Assembly (NCBI GenBank): GCA_033557465.1
Contig: CM066033.1
Coordinates: 18,229,080-18,293,079 of the forward strand
Origin: Ichthyophis bannanicus
Lineage: Eukaryota; Chordata; Amphibia; Gymnophiona; Ichthyophiidae
Length of the DNA stretch: 64,000 bases
Direction: 5' to 3'
Part shown: in pieces, positions 42,776-55,164 of the stretch
Numbering within the stretch: position 1 is the stretch's first letter
How the letters are laid out: every line of letters starts with the position of its first letter
The notes under the pieces: generated by a model
Database searches by the model: none
Seen by the model: the letters and a program-made list of their open reading frames with translations, nothing else
What the model was told of the DNA's origin: nothing
Position numbers and translations under genes: made by a program

Positions 42776-42875
42776 AGAGAAAAAGGGACCGGACTGGAGG
42801 GATGCTTAGGAAGGAGTAATTAGAGCTTACCTGCTAATTAGCGTTCCTGGTGGAACTCCAGTCCAGTCCCTGATC
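42776..42875. repeat. DIRS element 2 internal complementary region
   Basis: The left half (GGGACCGGACTGGAGGGATGCTTA) is the reverse complement of the element's left outer end. The right half (GGAGTAATTAGAGCTTACCT, GCTAATTAGCGTTCCTG, AACTCCAGTCCAGTCCCT) is the reverse complement of the right outer end. They meet at about 42810. This fits the ends joined in a circular intermediate. Confidence 0.88.
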
Positions 42876-45308
42876 CCACGCAAGTTTCTGTGAAGTGGCG
42901 TCTTTGGCCCAAAGAGGTTATATGCGATAGTGTTATTCCCTTTCAGAAGGCTCATCACTGAGAGGGTGGATTCAGAGCGGCAGAATGGACCAGTGGGTGC
43001 CCCCTGTCCGGAGACTTTTGGGGGGCAAATTATGATTCAGGTAAGCCTCCTCCTCTTCTTCGGGGAGGTGGGGAAATCCTCCTGGGGTTAAGGAGGAGGT
43101 AGTATGAATAGTGATAGGAGAAAGGTTAAGAATGGTTTACAATTTTTCCAGTTAGTTATAGTTAGTGGAGTTTTTAGTTTTACTCTGTTTCATTGTCTCT
43201 CCGTTACGTTTGCTTCGTCAATAGGATACTGGAGGTGGTGGGAGGTGCCAATGGTATATATACTCCAGTGTCATCAAAAGGATGACGTACTCGGTCTCCA
43301 AGCTGCTGAAAGGGAGCACAACCCAGAGGAAAGGGACTGGACTGGAGTTCCTTCAGGAACGCTAATTAGCAGGTAAGCTCTAATTACTCCTTTAGTGTTA
43401 TATATTCTAACTCTCCCATCTTTTTTTTAAGACTTCTAGCATTTACATACAAGCATTTTAGATGTCATATTTTATTCATATTAATCTGGTTATCGGTTGT
43501 TGTTATTGTTAAGTGTCGACTCATGGCGACCCTCTGGATAGTTGTTCTAAACTGTGTTCGGTCTTCAGTCAGGCGGCTCACTGTTGACAGAATGGCACTC
43601 ATAGCTGCTGTTATTGTATTGATCCATCTCATTGCTGGCCCTCCTTTTTTGCGTTGACCTTCTACTATGCCAAGCATGATGTTTTTCTCTAATGATCTCT
43701 CTCTTCGCATGACATGTCCAAAGTATGAAAGTCAAAGTCTTGTCATCTGAGCTTCTAAAGAAAGCTTAGGTTTGATCTCTAGTATTGACTGATATGTTAT
43801 TTGGGCAATCCATGGTATGCACAGTATTTGTGACCAGTACCAAAATTCAAAGGCATCAATTTTCTTCCTGTCTTGTCTTTTTCACTGTCCAACTTTTGAA
43901 TCCATACGAGATTATTAAAAATGCCATGGCTTGAACAAGTTGAATTTTTGTATGGAGAGAGAGACATCTCTGCTCTTGAGAATTTTGTCTAAGTCCTTCA
44001 TAGCCATTCTACCAAGAGCAATGCGTCATCAGATTTTTTGACTGCTTGTTGCTTCTTTATTGATAGTTGATCCAAGTAGGTTACAGTTGTTCATTATTTC
44101 ATGATTTTTGTCTTCTTTACATTAAGGTGCAGGCCCATTTTAAGACTGTTCCTTGATCTTGAGAAGCAAATATTTCAGATCATCATTTTCAGCCAGTAAT
44201 GTGGTATCATCAGCATAGTGAAGGTTGTTGATGAGTCTTTCACCAATCTTAAACACGTTTTCATACAATCCTGCTTCTCTGATGATTTGTTCTGCAAATA
44301 AATTAATTAAACAGGCAGGGGAAAGTATGCCCCCTTACACCTTTGCTGATTTTAAATCATTCTGTTTCTCTTTGTTCCGTTTGAACTGTTGCTTCTTAAT
44401 CAATGTAAAGGTTGTGTACGAGAACAATCAGGTTTTCTGGTACACCCATGCTTCTTAATGTGGCCCAGAGTTTTTCATGGTTTACACAGTCAAAAGCCTT
44501 GCTGTAAAGTACACATAGATATCCTTTTGGTATTCTTTAGCCTTTTCAAGGATCCATCTTATATCCATGATGATGTCTCTCATTCCTCACCCTTTCCTGA
44601 AACCTACTTGCACTTCAGGTAGTTCTCGTTCCAGGAATGGTGTAGTCTCTGTTGAATAATCTTCAGTAGAATTTGGCTGGCATGTGGGATCACAGCGATT
44701 GTGCGATAATTTCTACTGTCAGTTGAATCACCTTTCTTTAGTGTTGGTATAAACATAGATCTTTTCCAGTTGGCCATGTTATTTCTTCTTCCAAATGTCC
44801 TTGTAAGTTTGGTAACAGCTGTATCAGATTGCTGTAATACTTCTATGGGAAAGCCGATCTTGTTCTTCCTCTAATAGTTTCTGCTTCTATTTCCTGTAAT
44901 GTGTCATTGTAATACTTCTCCTTGTCTTGTCTTTCTGCACGATGAAGATCTCTGAATTATGTGACTGCCTTTCTTTCTCCTTTGACTTTTATTTCTCTTC
45001 ATTTCTGGGCAATTTTCAGAGTTTCATCAGTCATCCATTTTGACCGTTTTTGCTTTTTCACCTTTTGTAGAGACTTCTCACTTTCTTCCAAACACAGCCT
45101 TATTGATGTCTTCCCATAAGTCTTCTGGAGCTCTGTCATTTGTATCTAAAGCAGCAAATCGATTTTGCAGTCTTTAAATTCCAGTGGTATATTCTTAAGG
45201 TCATATTTTGCTACTTTCATAAGTGGCTTGACCTTTTTCAACTTTAGATTGTGTTTGCATACTAGTAGATGGTGATCTGTACCATAGTCAGCTTCAGGTT
45301 TTGTCTTT

Positions 45309-46052
45309 AAGAACATAAGAACATAAGATATGCCATACTGGGTCAGACCAAGGTCCATCAAGCCCAGTATTCTGTTTCCAACAGTGGCCAATCTAGGTCA
45401 TACGTACCTAGCAGTTTCCCCAAGGGACACAGGTTCCACAATGCTTGTATTGGTTCAAGCATTGATATCCTGGGTCCCTTCTTAATAATGGTCTATGGAC
45501 CTTTCCTCCAGGAACTTGTCCAAACCTTTTTTAAACCCAGCTACACTAACAGCCTTTACTACATCCTCCGGTAACAAATTCCAGAGTTTGATTACACGTT
45601 GAGTGAAAAAATATTTTCTTTTATTAGTCTTAAATAGTTTACCCTGTAGCTTCATTGCATGTCCCCTAGTCTTTCTATATTCTGATAAGGTAAACAATCG
45701 ATCTACGTTTACCCGTTCCACTCCGTTCATTAATTTATAGACTTCTATCATATCTCCCCTCAGCCGTCTCTTTTCCAGGTTAAAGAGCCCCAACCTTTTT
45801 AGCCTTTCTTCATAGGAGTAGCCTTCCATCCCCTTTACCATTTTGGTGGCTCTTCTCTGAACCTTTTCTAAAATTGCTATATCCTTTTTAAGATATGGCG
45901 ACCAGAATTGCACACAATATTCAAGGTGCGGTCTCACCATGGAACGATATAGAGGCATTATAATATCTTTTGTTTTATTTTCCATTCCTTTCTTTATCAT
46001 ACCTAGCATTCTATTTGCTCTCTTGGCCGCCGCTGCACACTGGGCCGAGGGT
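45309..46052 (-). mobile_element. CR1 3' end inserted in the RTE element
   Basis: The tail GAACATAAGAACATAAGATA lies at 45309-45330 and the coding part follows on the minus strand to about 46050. One open stretch contains [38 protein letters not shown] and [19 protein letters not shown], with no stop over nearly 200 codons. It is very similar to the plus-strand copy at 15.9-16.5 kb, so both are fairly young. Confidence 0.9.
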
Positions 46053-48339
46053 TGATGGTATAGAGTATTTCCATCACTGACTTCCACAGATGTAGTCAAT
46101 TAGATTTTTGTACCATCCCTTGGGTGAAGTCCATGTGTACAGTCGCCGCTTGTGTTGCTAGAAGAAGGTGTTTGAGATGAATAGATCGTTGGTCTTGCAG
46201 AATTCTATCAGTCTTTCTCCAGCTTCATTTCTGTTGCCAAGTCTCTATTTTCCAACCATTTTGCCTTCTTCTTTGTTGCCAACTTTTGCATGACTATCAG
46301 GATATCCAGTTTGCATGTTCTGTCAATTTCAGCTTGTGCTTGTTTATAGAACTCATCAATTTCATTCTCTTCTGCGGCTGTTGTTGGGGCATATACTTGA
46401 ATTATAGTTGTGTTGAAAGGCATTCCTCATAGACAAAAAGAAATTAAGCAATCACTGACTGCATTGTTTTTCATTACAGTTCTTGCAAGTTTCTTCTTAA
46501 TTATAAATTCAACACCACTTCTTCTTTGTCTTTCATTTCCAGCACAGTAGACCCATGTGATCATCTGATGCAAAATGCCCAGTGCCAGCCTATTTTAGTT
46601 CGCTGACACCCAACAGATCAAGTTGAACATGTTCCATTTTATTTTAGACCACCTGCAACTTCCCTTGGTTCATGCTTCGTATGTGCCATGTCCCAATATG
46701 TTAGACATCTTTGCAGCTTCTGACTCTCATTTCATGCACAGCTACATCAGCAGTCAGTCGTCTCGAAGATTTTGATCCAACCACATAATAAATGCTGGCT
46801 TTAATCTGAAAAGTCTTCAGCTCCTCCCCAATAGCTAGTTTAGTGCCTTCCGATCTGGGGAGTCTCATCTTCCAGCACTATGGAATTTGTGCAATTTGTT
46901 TTGTTGTGACTATCCATTGGGTTTTTGTGGCAAGAAACGGAAGTAGATTGTCAGGCCTTTCTTCTGCACTGTTTAAGTTTAGTGTGATTGCTGTTGCCAC
47001 GGAAATATGATCCTCTGCCGCCAACACTGTCCCATTCTACTGAGGCCCAGATGGGTGGTTTGTCTTGGTCTGGCACCTCAGCTGAGACCTGTCCATCTTG
47101 GGAGAACCTGCCAGTAGTTAAACTACCGAAAGCTTAGCCCTCAGCATCACTGATGCACACAAGCCCTGTCACCAGGTGCCCCTAGTGGTTAGTAGGAGTG
47201 AGGGCTTCTGGCGCATTTAATTATTTTTAAGGAGTGATTGACCTGAAGGGCCTAGAGGATTCTGGTCCTTGTAGTTCAGAACTCCTTGTAAAGAACGTTT
47301 TAAGCCAAAGTGTAGGGTAACAAGGCTTTATTTCCCCGGTCAACGCTAAGATCCAGTAAGACACAAAGAAAGTAAATACAGTCCTTCTCTTTAACAAAAA
47401 GGTTCCACCAACATTTCAAATAGTTAACTGTTGTAGGGTTCACAGTTAACTGTAAGTCTAGGCTAAGGCTTCTTTTAAATCAAAACAAATTAATATATCA
47501 GCAGACGAATGGTTACAAGCTTCACCATCAGCAGAGTTCTTTTCTCTCTACACATCTAGCAGGGAATTCATGCTAGTTGCTGAACAAAGATTACATTCCA
47601 TGGGCTCTTCCTGAGGAATGGGAATACTGTTTTCATATTCAAAGTCTATTGACTCAGGGTCACTGCCTTCCTCAGTTGAATAACAGCTTTCACTCCCTGT
47701 TAACTCCTCACAGGGATTCTCTTGCTTCCCATAAAACTCTCTTACTAAGCTATGGGGAAATGTTTTTTTTTTTGTTTTTTTTTAAGGGTTCCCAGTTTAT
47801 GTTTAATTCTGTTTTATTGTGTATTCAATGCACATAACAAACAAACACAGCGATACGTACCGCTAGCAGATTAAACAGTGCGGTAGTGAATTATACAGTA
47901 AAACAATGCAAGAACAAACAAACAAACAGACAGTACAATACAATGCGCCCCAGACAAGTCACTTGGGCCATCAACATTGTATAACCATGTGAATGGCAAA
48001 CTCCTACAACAAGCTACTTATACAGAAGAACATGGAACCACAAAACTGCAGTCCACTATAAGAAAGTGCATTGTCAAAAATACCAGTATCGAGGCAGCCC
48101 TGTCTTACAGCAGTAGACATCAACATACTTCAGATATGGACCAGCCCCTAGGAGGTGCCAGCAGACCCATTCATCCGCCCAGCAGCCCACCCCAGCAAGC
48201 AGGATCCACAGGACGAGGGATTCCCAACGAGAGAGGAAGGAAAGAAAAAAAGGGTCAAAGATGAAGATTAGGAAGTGATCAATACAACAGCAAAGGACCA
48301 AAGCCATAGGACTTCATAGAACCAGACCTCTGTAATCAC

Positions 48340-48630
48340 CCCACTGTCCAGCCATCCTGGTACCCCCCCCTGATATGGCTGCCCCCCACCCATCTCCTTC
48401 CCCTAACGCCTACCCCCCCTCCCCCCCCCCACGTGCCAAGGAGTGTCCGGCCCCCCCAAGCATGCATCGGTGCTGAAAGGACCAGTAAACCCAGGGTTGA
48501 GTCTTCTCCCGGGTCCACCCTCCCCCGTCCAGTCCGCGAGGCCTCAGACACTCACAAGGCAGCCACGATCCCACCCCCCCCTTTACCAACCCCCCCACCC
48601 CTCCCAATTAAAGCACACAATAAGAGGAAG
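48340..48630 (-). repeat. G-rich tract in the L1 3' UTR
   Basis: Multiple long C-runs on the plus strand (48363-48370, 48413-48430, 48567-48602) mean dense G-runs on the sense strand, about 350-640 bases 3' of ORF2. G-rich, quadruplex-prone 3' UTRs are known in mammalian L1. Here the same feature appears in a distant family. Confidence 0.7.
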
Positions 48631-48979
48631 TACAGCCGAAGACAAACGAGTCTACGAATGCCTGCGATCAAGGATCAGAAGCTAAAAGCCTTCCTTAATG
48701 CTAATACCTCAACCAGACCCCGAAGGTCAGTCGAGGAGCAGGGTGGGGCTAATAGAGCTCCCCCACAAGGCGCCTACGCGCCCCTGCGGGCATCAGTTGT
48801 ATATGAGGTCCCCACATCTGCAAAAAGTGAGTCCATCGGCGCTCCACTCCCGCAGCATGTAGCTGATCTAAAAGTAGAACTCGATGGAGCCGGAGCCGCC
48901 AAATACCGGAGCTAGGCCCCCTCCCATCTAACCACTGTTGCAGCACCGTCATACGTGCCACCATTAGCACCAAGCGTAA

Positions 48980-51900
48980 TCAGCGCAACCCCATCACTCC
49001 CAATGCCTCGCCCCAGTCATCCTCCCAAACATCCAATACAGCATTCCGTGCATTGAGGGGTTCCAGGGTCGGGAGACACCGACGTAAGTAACCAAACACC
49101 CGCCCCCAAAAAATTTGAACCTTAGGACAACACCAGAACATTTGACCCAAAGTCGCCCGAGCCTCCCCACACCTAGGACAACAGTGGCTTGCGCCTACCC
49201 CAGCCCTCCAAGCCCGCACTGGAGCAAAATACAACCAGCGTGCTATGTCACGAGTGTCACGATGTATAACCTGCACACTTAAGGCCGGAATGGCCGCCAG
49301 CCCCCCCAAGAACTGCTCCACGCCAACATCCTCACCCAACTCCACAGACGAGGCCGCCGTCAGCGTCTCCACCTCCAGGGGCGGTACAACGTCCCATAAC
49401 ATTTTATGGAGCCCAGAGACACTAGCCTGCAGGGATCCCCCAAGCAAGGCCAGTTCAATCGCCGTGCAAACCTCCCCTCGTATGGCGTCTACCGGAACCG
49501 TGCGTACATAGCTCCGAAGCTGGGTGTATTGAAAAGCATCGCGAGATCTGAGCGAATACTGGCGACACAAATCATCGAAGGGAACCAGAGTCCCTTCAGG
49601 GGTTAGCACATGTTCTAAATTCGCCATCCCGAGAGTCTCCCAGAAATGGAAATGAGATCGCCCCATTCCCGGTTCAAAGTCCGCATTACCCCGGATTGGA
49701 AGATAGGGCGTATGTGTCGCCGAGATCTGACGACCAGAACAAAAATATCGCCATGCTTGCCGAATAGGCCGCAAAAGGAAGACCCGGATATCCACAGGCA
49801 CGGCTCGCAACATCTTAGCGTGCAGCAGGTATCTCAAGCGGAAGGGCGCCATCACATCCTCCAGCACCGCCGTTGGGGAACACTCCGTCAAATCCCACAG
49901 CCAGTCACGGACATAGCGCAGCAGACACGCGACGTTGTAACGCCGAATATCTGGGAACCCCATACCTCCCAAATCCCAAGATTGTCGTAGAATCGCCAGA
50001 CGCACCCGAGGTCTACGCCCCCTCCAAAGGAGCCGATTGAACAGTCGCTCCAGTTGCCGAAGATCTGTGGACTTTAGGAATAGCGGAAGAATCTGGAGTG
50101 GGTAAAGTATTTTAGGAAAAATCGCCATCTTGCATAAGGCTATTCTGCCCCCCAGGGACAATGGCAAATCCCGCCATCGATCGACACAAGACAACACCTC
50201 TCCAAGGATCTTAGTCACATTAAGCCGATACAAATCTCCCAACCGTGCCGGTAAGTAGATACCTAGGTACTTAAAATATCCCTTAGCCCACTTCAAAGGA
50301 AAGGGACCCTGCCATCCCGAATGCCCCTCGGGGGCTAAAAACATCGCCTCGGACTTATCTAAGTTCAGACGGAATCCCGAGGGTACCCCGTAGTCCGCAA
50401 TAAGCTGTAATAAGCAAGGCAACCCGGCTAGCGGTTCTCCCAAATGTACTAATAGATCGTCCGCAAACGCAGCCAGGCGAAACTCCTCCCGCCCCATCCT
50501 AACACCACTGAATTGGGAGGAAGTCCGAATAAGAGATAAAAGTGGTTCCAGGGACAAGACGAATAAAAAGAGGAGAAAGTGGGCATCCCTGCCTTGTCCC
50601 TTTTTGAATAGCGAAATCGACAGACAAATTCCCATTAACCCTGACAGCTCCGATCGGACTAGCATAAAGCAAGTGAATCACATCAACAAAGAACCCAGCA
50701 AACCCCATCGCCTCCAGGACCTGATACATAAAGCCCCAGTTTACACGATCAAACGCCTTCTCGGCGTCGAAGCTAATGAGAAGCGATGGGTCTCCCACCA
50801 AACCCCCCACCCCAAGAGACCACAGAATCCGCTGCAAACTGTATGCGACCTGGCGCCCACGTACAAAACCCACCTGATCCCTATGAATCAAAAGAGGCAG
50901 GTAGATCGCCAGGCGATCTGCCATTATTTTAGCTAAAAGTTTTATGTCTACGTTAAGTAAAGAGATGGGGCGGTAAGAGCTCGGCAAGAGAGGATCCCGC
51001 CCAGGCTTAGGTAGAATGGTGATCACGGCTTTATTTGCCTCAAAAGGGAATCTACCCCGCTGTATCAGGTCCTCATAGTATCCCACCAAAGGGGGCACCA
51101 CAACATCACTTAAAGCTTTGTAAAACTCGCTGCGGAACCCATCGATGCCCGGTGCTTTCCCGTTCTGCAAGTGCTTTATGGCGGATTGCACCTCCTGTCC
51201 CATAATAGGATGATTAAGTGCATCAAATTGCTCCCTGCTAAGCCGAGGCAACACACATCGCTCGAGAAAGAGACTACCCTCTGCCTCCTTGTCACCCTCA
51301 CTGGCATAAAGTCCCTGAAAGAAGTCAGCAAAAACCTTCTCTATGGTGGCGGAATCACGAGTAACAGCGCCATCAGCCTGCCTGATGGCCCCAACCCGCT
51401 GGGATCCCCCGGCAGGTCGCAACAGCGATGACATCAACTTACCTGCTTTATTCCCGAATCTATATAACTTATAGCGGTAATACATCATAGACTTCTGGGC
51501 CCGCCGATGAAGAAGCATTTCTAATTCGGCCTGTACCTCCTTAAGGCCACGTTGATGTGCCACAGTAGCGGACCCCGCCACTAACCGACGTGCCCTGCCG
51601 AGATCACGTTCCAGTTGAAAGATCCGCTGATTCAGCCTTTTACGCCAGTTACTGTGATAACTGATGATGTCTCCGCGAAGCACTGCTTTCCCGGCCTCCC
51701 ATAACAAAGCCGGTGAGATATCCGGGGTCGCGTTGAATTTCTCGTACTCCTTCCATCGTTCCCGCAAGAATGCTTCAAAATGGGCATCCCCACATAACTC
51801 CAAAGGATATCTCCACGATCTACCCATTGGCGGCTGGCTCCCCCGTAACTCCAAAACCACCATCGCATGATCAGAGATAACCAGAGACCCAATGTCCACC

Positions 51901-52557
51901 CGCGAGACCCAGCTAAACAGCGATTCCGTGATCAAAAAGAAGTCGATGCGAGACCAGGTCCCGTGGGCCCGAGATAAATGCGTATAGTCCCGTTCACCGG
52001 GATGCAGCACCCTCCAAATGTCCAAGAGACGGTACGCTTCACAGAGCCCCCACAAACGTTGCCGCGCCAGGCGACTGCCGCTCCCCCCCCCGCCCAGACC
52101 GATCAAGACCTACATCCAGAACTTCATTGAAGTCACCCCCCAATACAACCTGATATTCACCGACATCCACAAACAGCTGAGAGAGATCCCGAAAAAAACG
52201 AGCCTCATAAACATTAGGCCCATAAACCGAACATAGCATCACTTTCCTCCCAGCAAGTCTCCCCCAGACACTCACATATCGGCCTGCATCATCGGAGATA
52301 ACCTTTTCTTCAATCCAGCTAACAGATTTGGCAATAAGAATAACTACGCCGCGTTTCTTCCTCACAGCAGGGGACCCATATACATGGGCAATTTGGCCTG
52401 AACCCAACTTCGCGTGCTCTACAGCCGATTGATGAGTCTCCTGCAACATAATCACATCAGCACGTTGCCGTTTCAGCTGCTGCAAGACTTTGTACCGCTT
52501 CACTGGGGAGCCTAACCTGCAGACATTCCAAGAGACTATTCGCGGACCATTAGCCAC
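48980..52557 (-). pseudogene. L1/Tx1 ORF2: endonuclease, RT, Cys motif (two frameshifts)
   Basis: Starting at 52557, the AP endonuclease has GPRIVSWNVCRLG, VIMLQETHQS, VYGPNVYEARF, LGGDFNEVLD, WSRIDFFLI and LVISDHAMVV. A phase change at the C-run 52083-52094 is needed to pass from the first to the second part. The RT has ILPKPGRDPLLPSSYRPIS, LISFDAEKAFDRVNW, IQKGTRQGCPLSPLF and, after a second phase change near 50600, LAAFADDLLVHLG. The C-terminus carries HCCPRCGEARATLGQMFWCC, the late Cys/His motif. The frame ends at 48980. Catalytic residues are intact. Confidence 0.88.
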
Positions 52558-54133
52558 CCTGCAGTAGACGATGGCAATACCACAAAACTACATTCCAATA
52601 AGGACCGTGGCGGCAGCCCCCCCAGCCTAGGGCCCCCCGCCATATCAACCCAACCGGGACCTCCCAAGGAAGACCAAACATCCCTCGTACCCATTCAATC
52701 CCACGCATTCTATCAATCATACTTCCCTCCTCAAAGATTAGAATAAATACCCTCTCCCCCCCCCATCCCACCCATCCCTAACTTAGTTCTACCCTTCCCC
52801 ATCCTATGTGCCCCCCCTCCCTCCCCCCTCCTCCCACGTCCCCCATCCTCCCCCCCCCCTCTACCTCATCCCCCCCCCCCTTCTACCATCCACCTTCCAG
52901 CCATGCCCGGCTCCATCTGAACTCCCTAGACATGCAGAGCCCCCCCTCTCCCCCCCCCAAAAAAGAGAAAGACAAACAAAAACCCCTCTGCCAGCCCTCT
53001 CCCCAAGACCAAGTCATAGGGACCTCCTCTCTCCCTAGCGCAACCGAGGAAATAAAGCATATACCAAGCACATGGGTAAGGGGTGAACACATCAATTATC
53101 AGGCAATAGCACGAAAGACGCATAGAATCAGGGCTCCCCGTCCCCAACCTACCCCTCGTCCGCAACCGCCCCTTACATCTATCCACCCATTAGTTTCAGA
53201 GGGTTAGGAAATAAGGAAGCACGAAAAAAGAGAAGAAAAGAAGAAGTCAATCCCCCGCTCAAGTGCACCCATCCCTACCAAACAGGGAAAGGGCCCAATA
53301 ATAAGAATACCTTCCCCCGCCCCCGCCGCCAGGGCCCCCTGCAGCCATCCGAAGTCGTTACCCCGCACCGATCCCTCTAGAGGGAGCAGGAAAGCCACAG
53401 ATCTCAGCAGCCCCCACCCCCATAGAATGAGGCCACTCCCTCGAGTGAAAGTAGAAGAAGAAGTAGAGAGGGACCCAAGGGAGTCGTACATTGCAGGCTA
53501 AGACTGCCACAAATGAGTACATCCTAGAGAAAATGTTAACAATGTACTAAACAGAACTACACCAAAGTAACAAATTAACAAGTTCAGCACATAGGCACAA
53601 CCACGTAAGGCACCAAATCCACCCCCATAAAGCAGCGACCATCCCTCTGATGCCCCCAAACCAAAAAGGGAGAAGAGGATGTCCACTCCCGGCCCCCCAT
53701 GCCCCCCAAGCAAGTGAAACCGTTACCACCCCCCCTGTTAAGCCATCCGGGTGGAGCAAACTGAGCTTAAGGCAGGGAACATGTAGCCATACCCAAGAGG
53801 GCGGGGCCAAGTCAACTAGGGCAGAAACATTACCAGTGACATCATGGCCCTGGAACCCAGAACTAAAGGAGACACAGTTAAGGGAATTGCAAATGCAAAT
53901 GTGTATAAAAGCGGGAAAGCACAGACAGTATGTTGTGCCAAACGAAGTCCAGCAAACCAAAAAACACATGAAAGAAATTTAAACATTAAATAAAGAAATG
54001 AAAGAAAATGAATAATTAAATAAAGAAATAAAGTAAATAACGAAATAAAGTAAATAACTTAGATCAAAACTGTGAAGCAAGCCCCGCAGGCTCTGGTGGT
54101 TCGTGGGTCCCCAAAATGCCACCAGCCTGACGA
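52558..54133 (-). other. L1 spacer between ORF1 and ORF2
   Basis: About 1.57 kb without a recognisable protein. The region 52600-52960 is extremely C-rich on the plus strand, so the element RNA would be G-rich there. Open frames are present but compositionally driven. The gap is long compared with mammalian L1. It may hold an inserted or expanded segment. Confidence 0.5.
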
Positions 54134-55164
54134 TCAGCCATACTGTGCAAAACAATAATGTTCACAGGGCAAGGTCCAAGCAGCTTCCATGAGAGGGAGA
54201 GCGGAGCCCCCAACAGAGCAACTCAGCTCCCAGGACCAGGGTGCATCCAATGCGTGAAGATCAGCCGGCCACGCGGCTCTCATCTGCCCAAGCCGTTGCA
54301 ATAATCCAGCGCCTCTGCCGGGGAAGAGAAGGCGCGATTCCCCCCCCTCACCATGCACCTTCAGAATAGCAGGGTATGCCAGCGTAAAGCGAATACCGCG
54401 TTCAATGAGTTTGCTGCAGGCCTCCTTGTAGGCCTTGCGTTTCAAAGAAACATCAGCCGAGTAGTCCTGGAAGACTAATACCCTGCAGTCGGAGGCGCCG
54501 GAGCGCCGCTGTTGCCGCGAGGCCCTCAAAACATCCTCCTTTTGGGCCGCATTTAGGAATCGGGCGATCACTGTCCGTGGCCGGCGCTCCCCGGGTCGAT
54601 GAGGCCCCAACCTGTGGGCCCTTTCCACCACTATATCCCCTACATCAGCGGCCAGCGGTAAATTATCAGGCAGCCACTTTTCCAAATGCCGCCGGAGATC
54701 CTTGTCAGGCACAGATTCCTCTATGCCAATAAATCGCAGATTGTTTCTTCTACTGCGGTTTTCTAAGTCCTCCAGCTTCTCGTGCTGCTTAGTTAAGGCC
54801 TCTTCCAGAGTCTTAATGCCTCTTCCAGAGTCTTAATGCGGGCCGCATCCTGCGTCCTCATGTCCTCCAGAGAGCCGATGCGGGTCTCGGCATGCTCAAC
54901 ACGTTTCGTGAATTCGGAGACCGCTTGAGCCACCGCAGTGATCTGTGCCGCCAGTCCCCCGAAGCGATCCTCCAAGGCCACCACTACTGCCTTGGAAACC
55001 TCCGCCACCATCATCGAAGTAGGCAGCTGTAGCGTCGCTTTCTGGGGGTCCTCCGCCATCTTTGCCTCGCCGCCGCGTGGTCTCTCACGGCGGGGGATTT
55101 TAGTGGCCATAGACGCCCTCCTAAAGCTGCTCAACGGGCGATCAGATTGCCGGTCGTCTGCCAA
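54134..55164 (-). pseudogene. L1/Tx1 ORF1 (RNA-binding), frameshifted
   Basis: The first part (55164-54793) has a basic start (RRERPRGGEAK), then helices with heptad pattern (VEHAETRIGSLEDM, ARIKTLEEAL) that form the coiled coil. The second (54712-54134) has VERAHRLGPHRPGE, PRTVIARFLNAAQKEDVLRA and KRKAYKEACSKLIERGIRF, the RRM and C-terminal domain of L1-type ORF1 proteins. A 20-bp tandem duplication at 54798-54837 (unit GCCTCTTCCAGAGTCTTAAT) shifts the phase between them. The protein would coat element RNA. Confidence 0.82.

Larger units (their letters stand above)
37725..43390 (+). mobile_element. DIRS element 2, full structure, plus strand
   Basis: It is inserted in CR1 at CTCTCATT/TTAGTG without target duplication. 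The left inverted repeat, about 37735-37870, contains CTCCAGTCCAGTCCC, CAGCTTGGAGACTGAGTACG and GGAGTATATATATACCACTGG. It is matched in reverse at 43215-43370. The order is ORF1-like Gag, RT, RNase H, tyrosine recombinase, then an internal complementary region at 42776-42875. A CR1 piece (41272-41790) splits the recombinase. Every domain has stops or frame changes, so the copy is inactive, but the architecture is complete. Confidence 0.9.

Noticed and set aside
43465..47166. A host gene suggested by scattered minus-strand frames
   Set aside because: The pieces line up with an RTE/BovB-type ORF2 in order, have stops between, and sit within a 10-bp target duplication.
48433..48915. Proline-rich open frames opposite the L1 3' UTR and around 52806-53207
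   Set aside because: They come from long C-runs, are antisense to the LINE, and have no recognisable domain.
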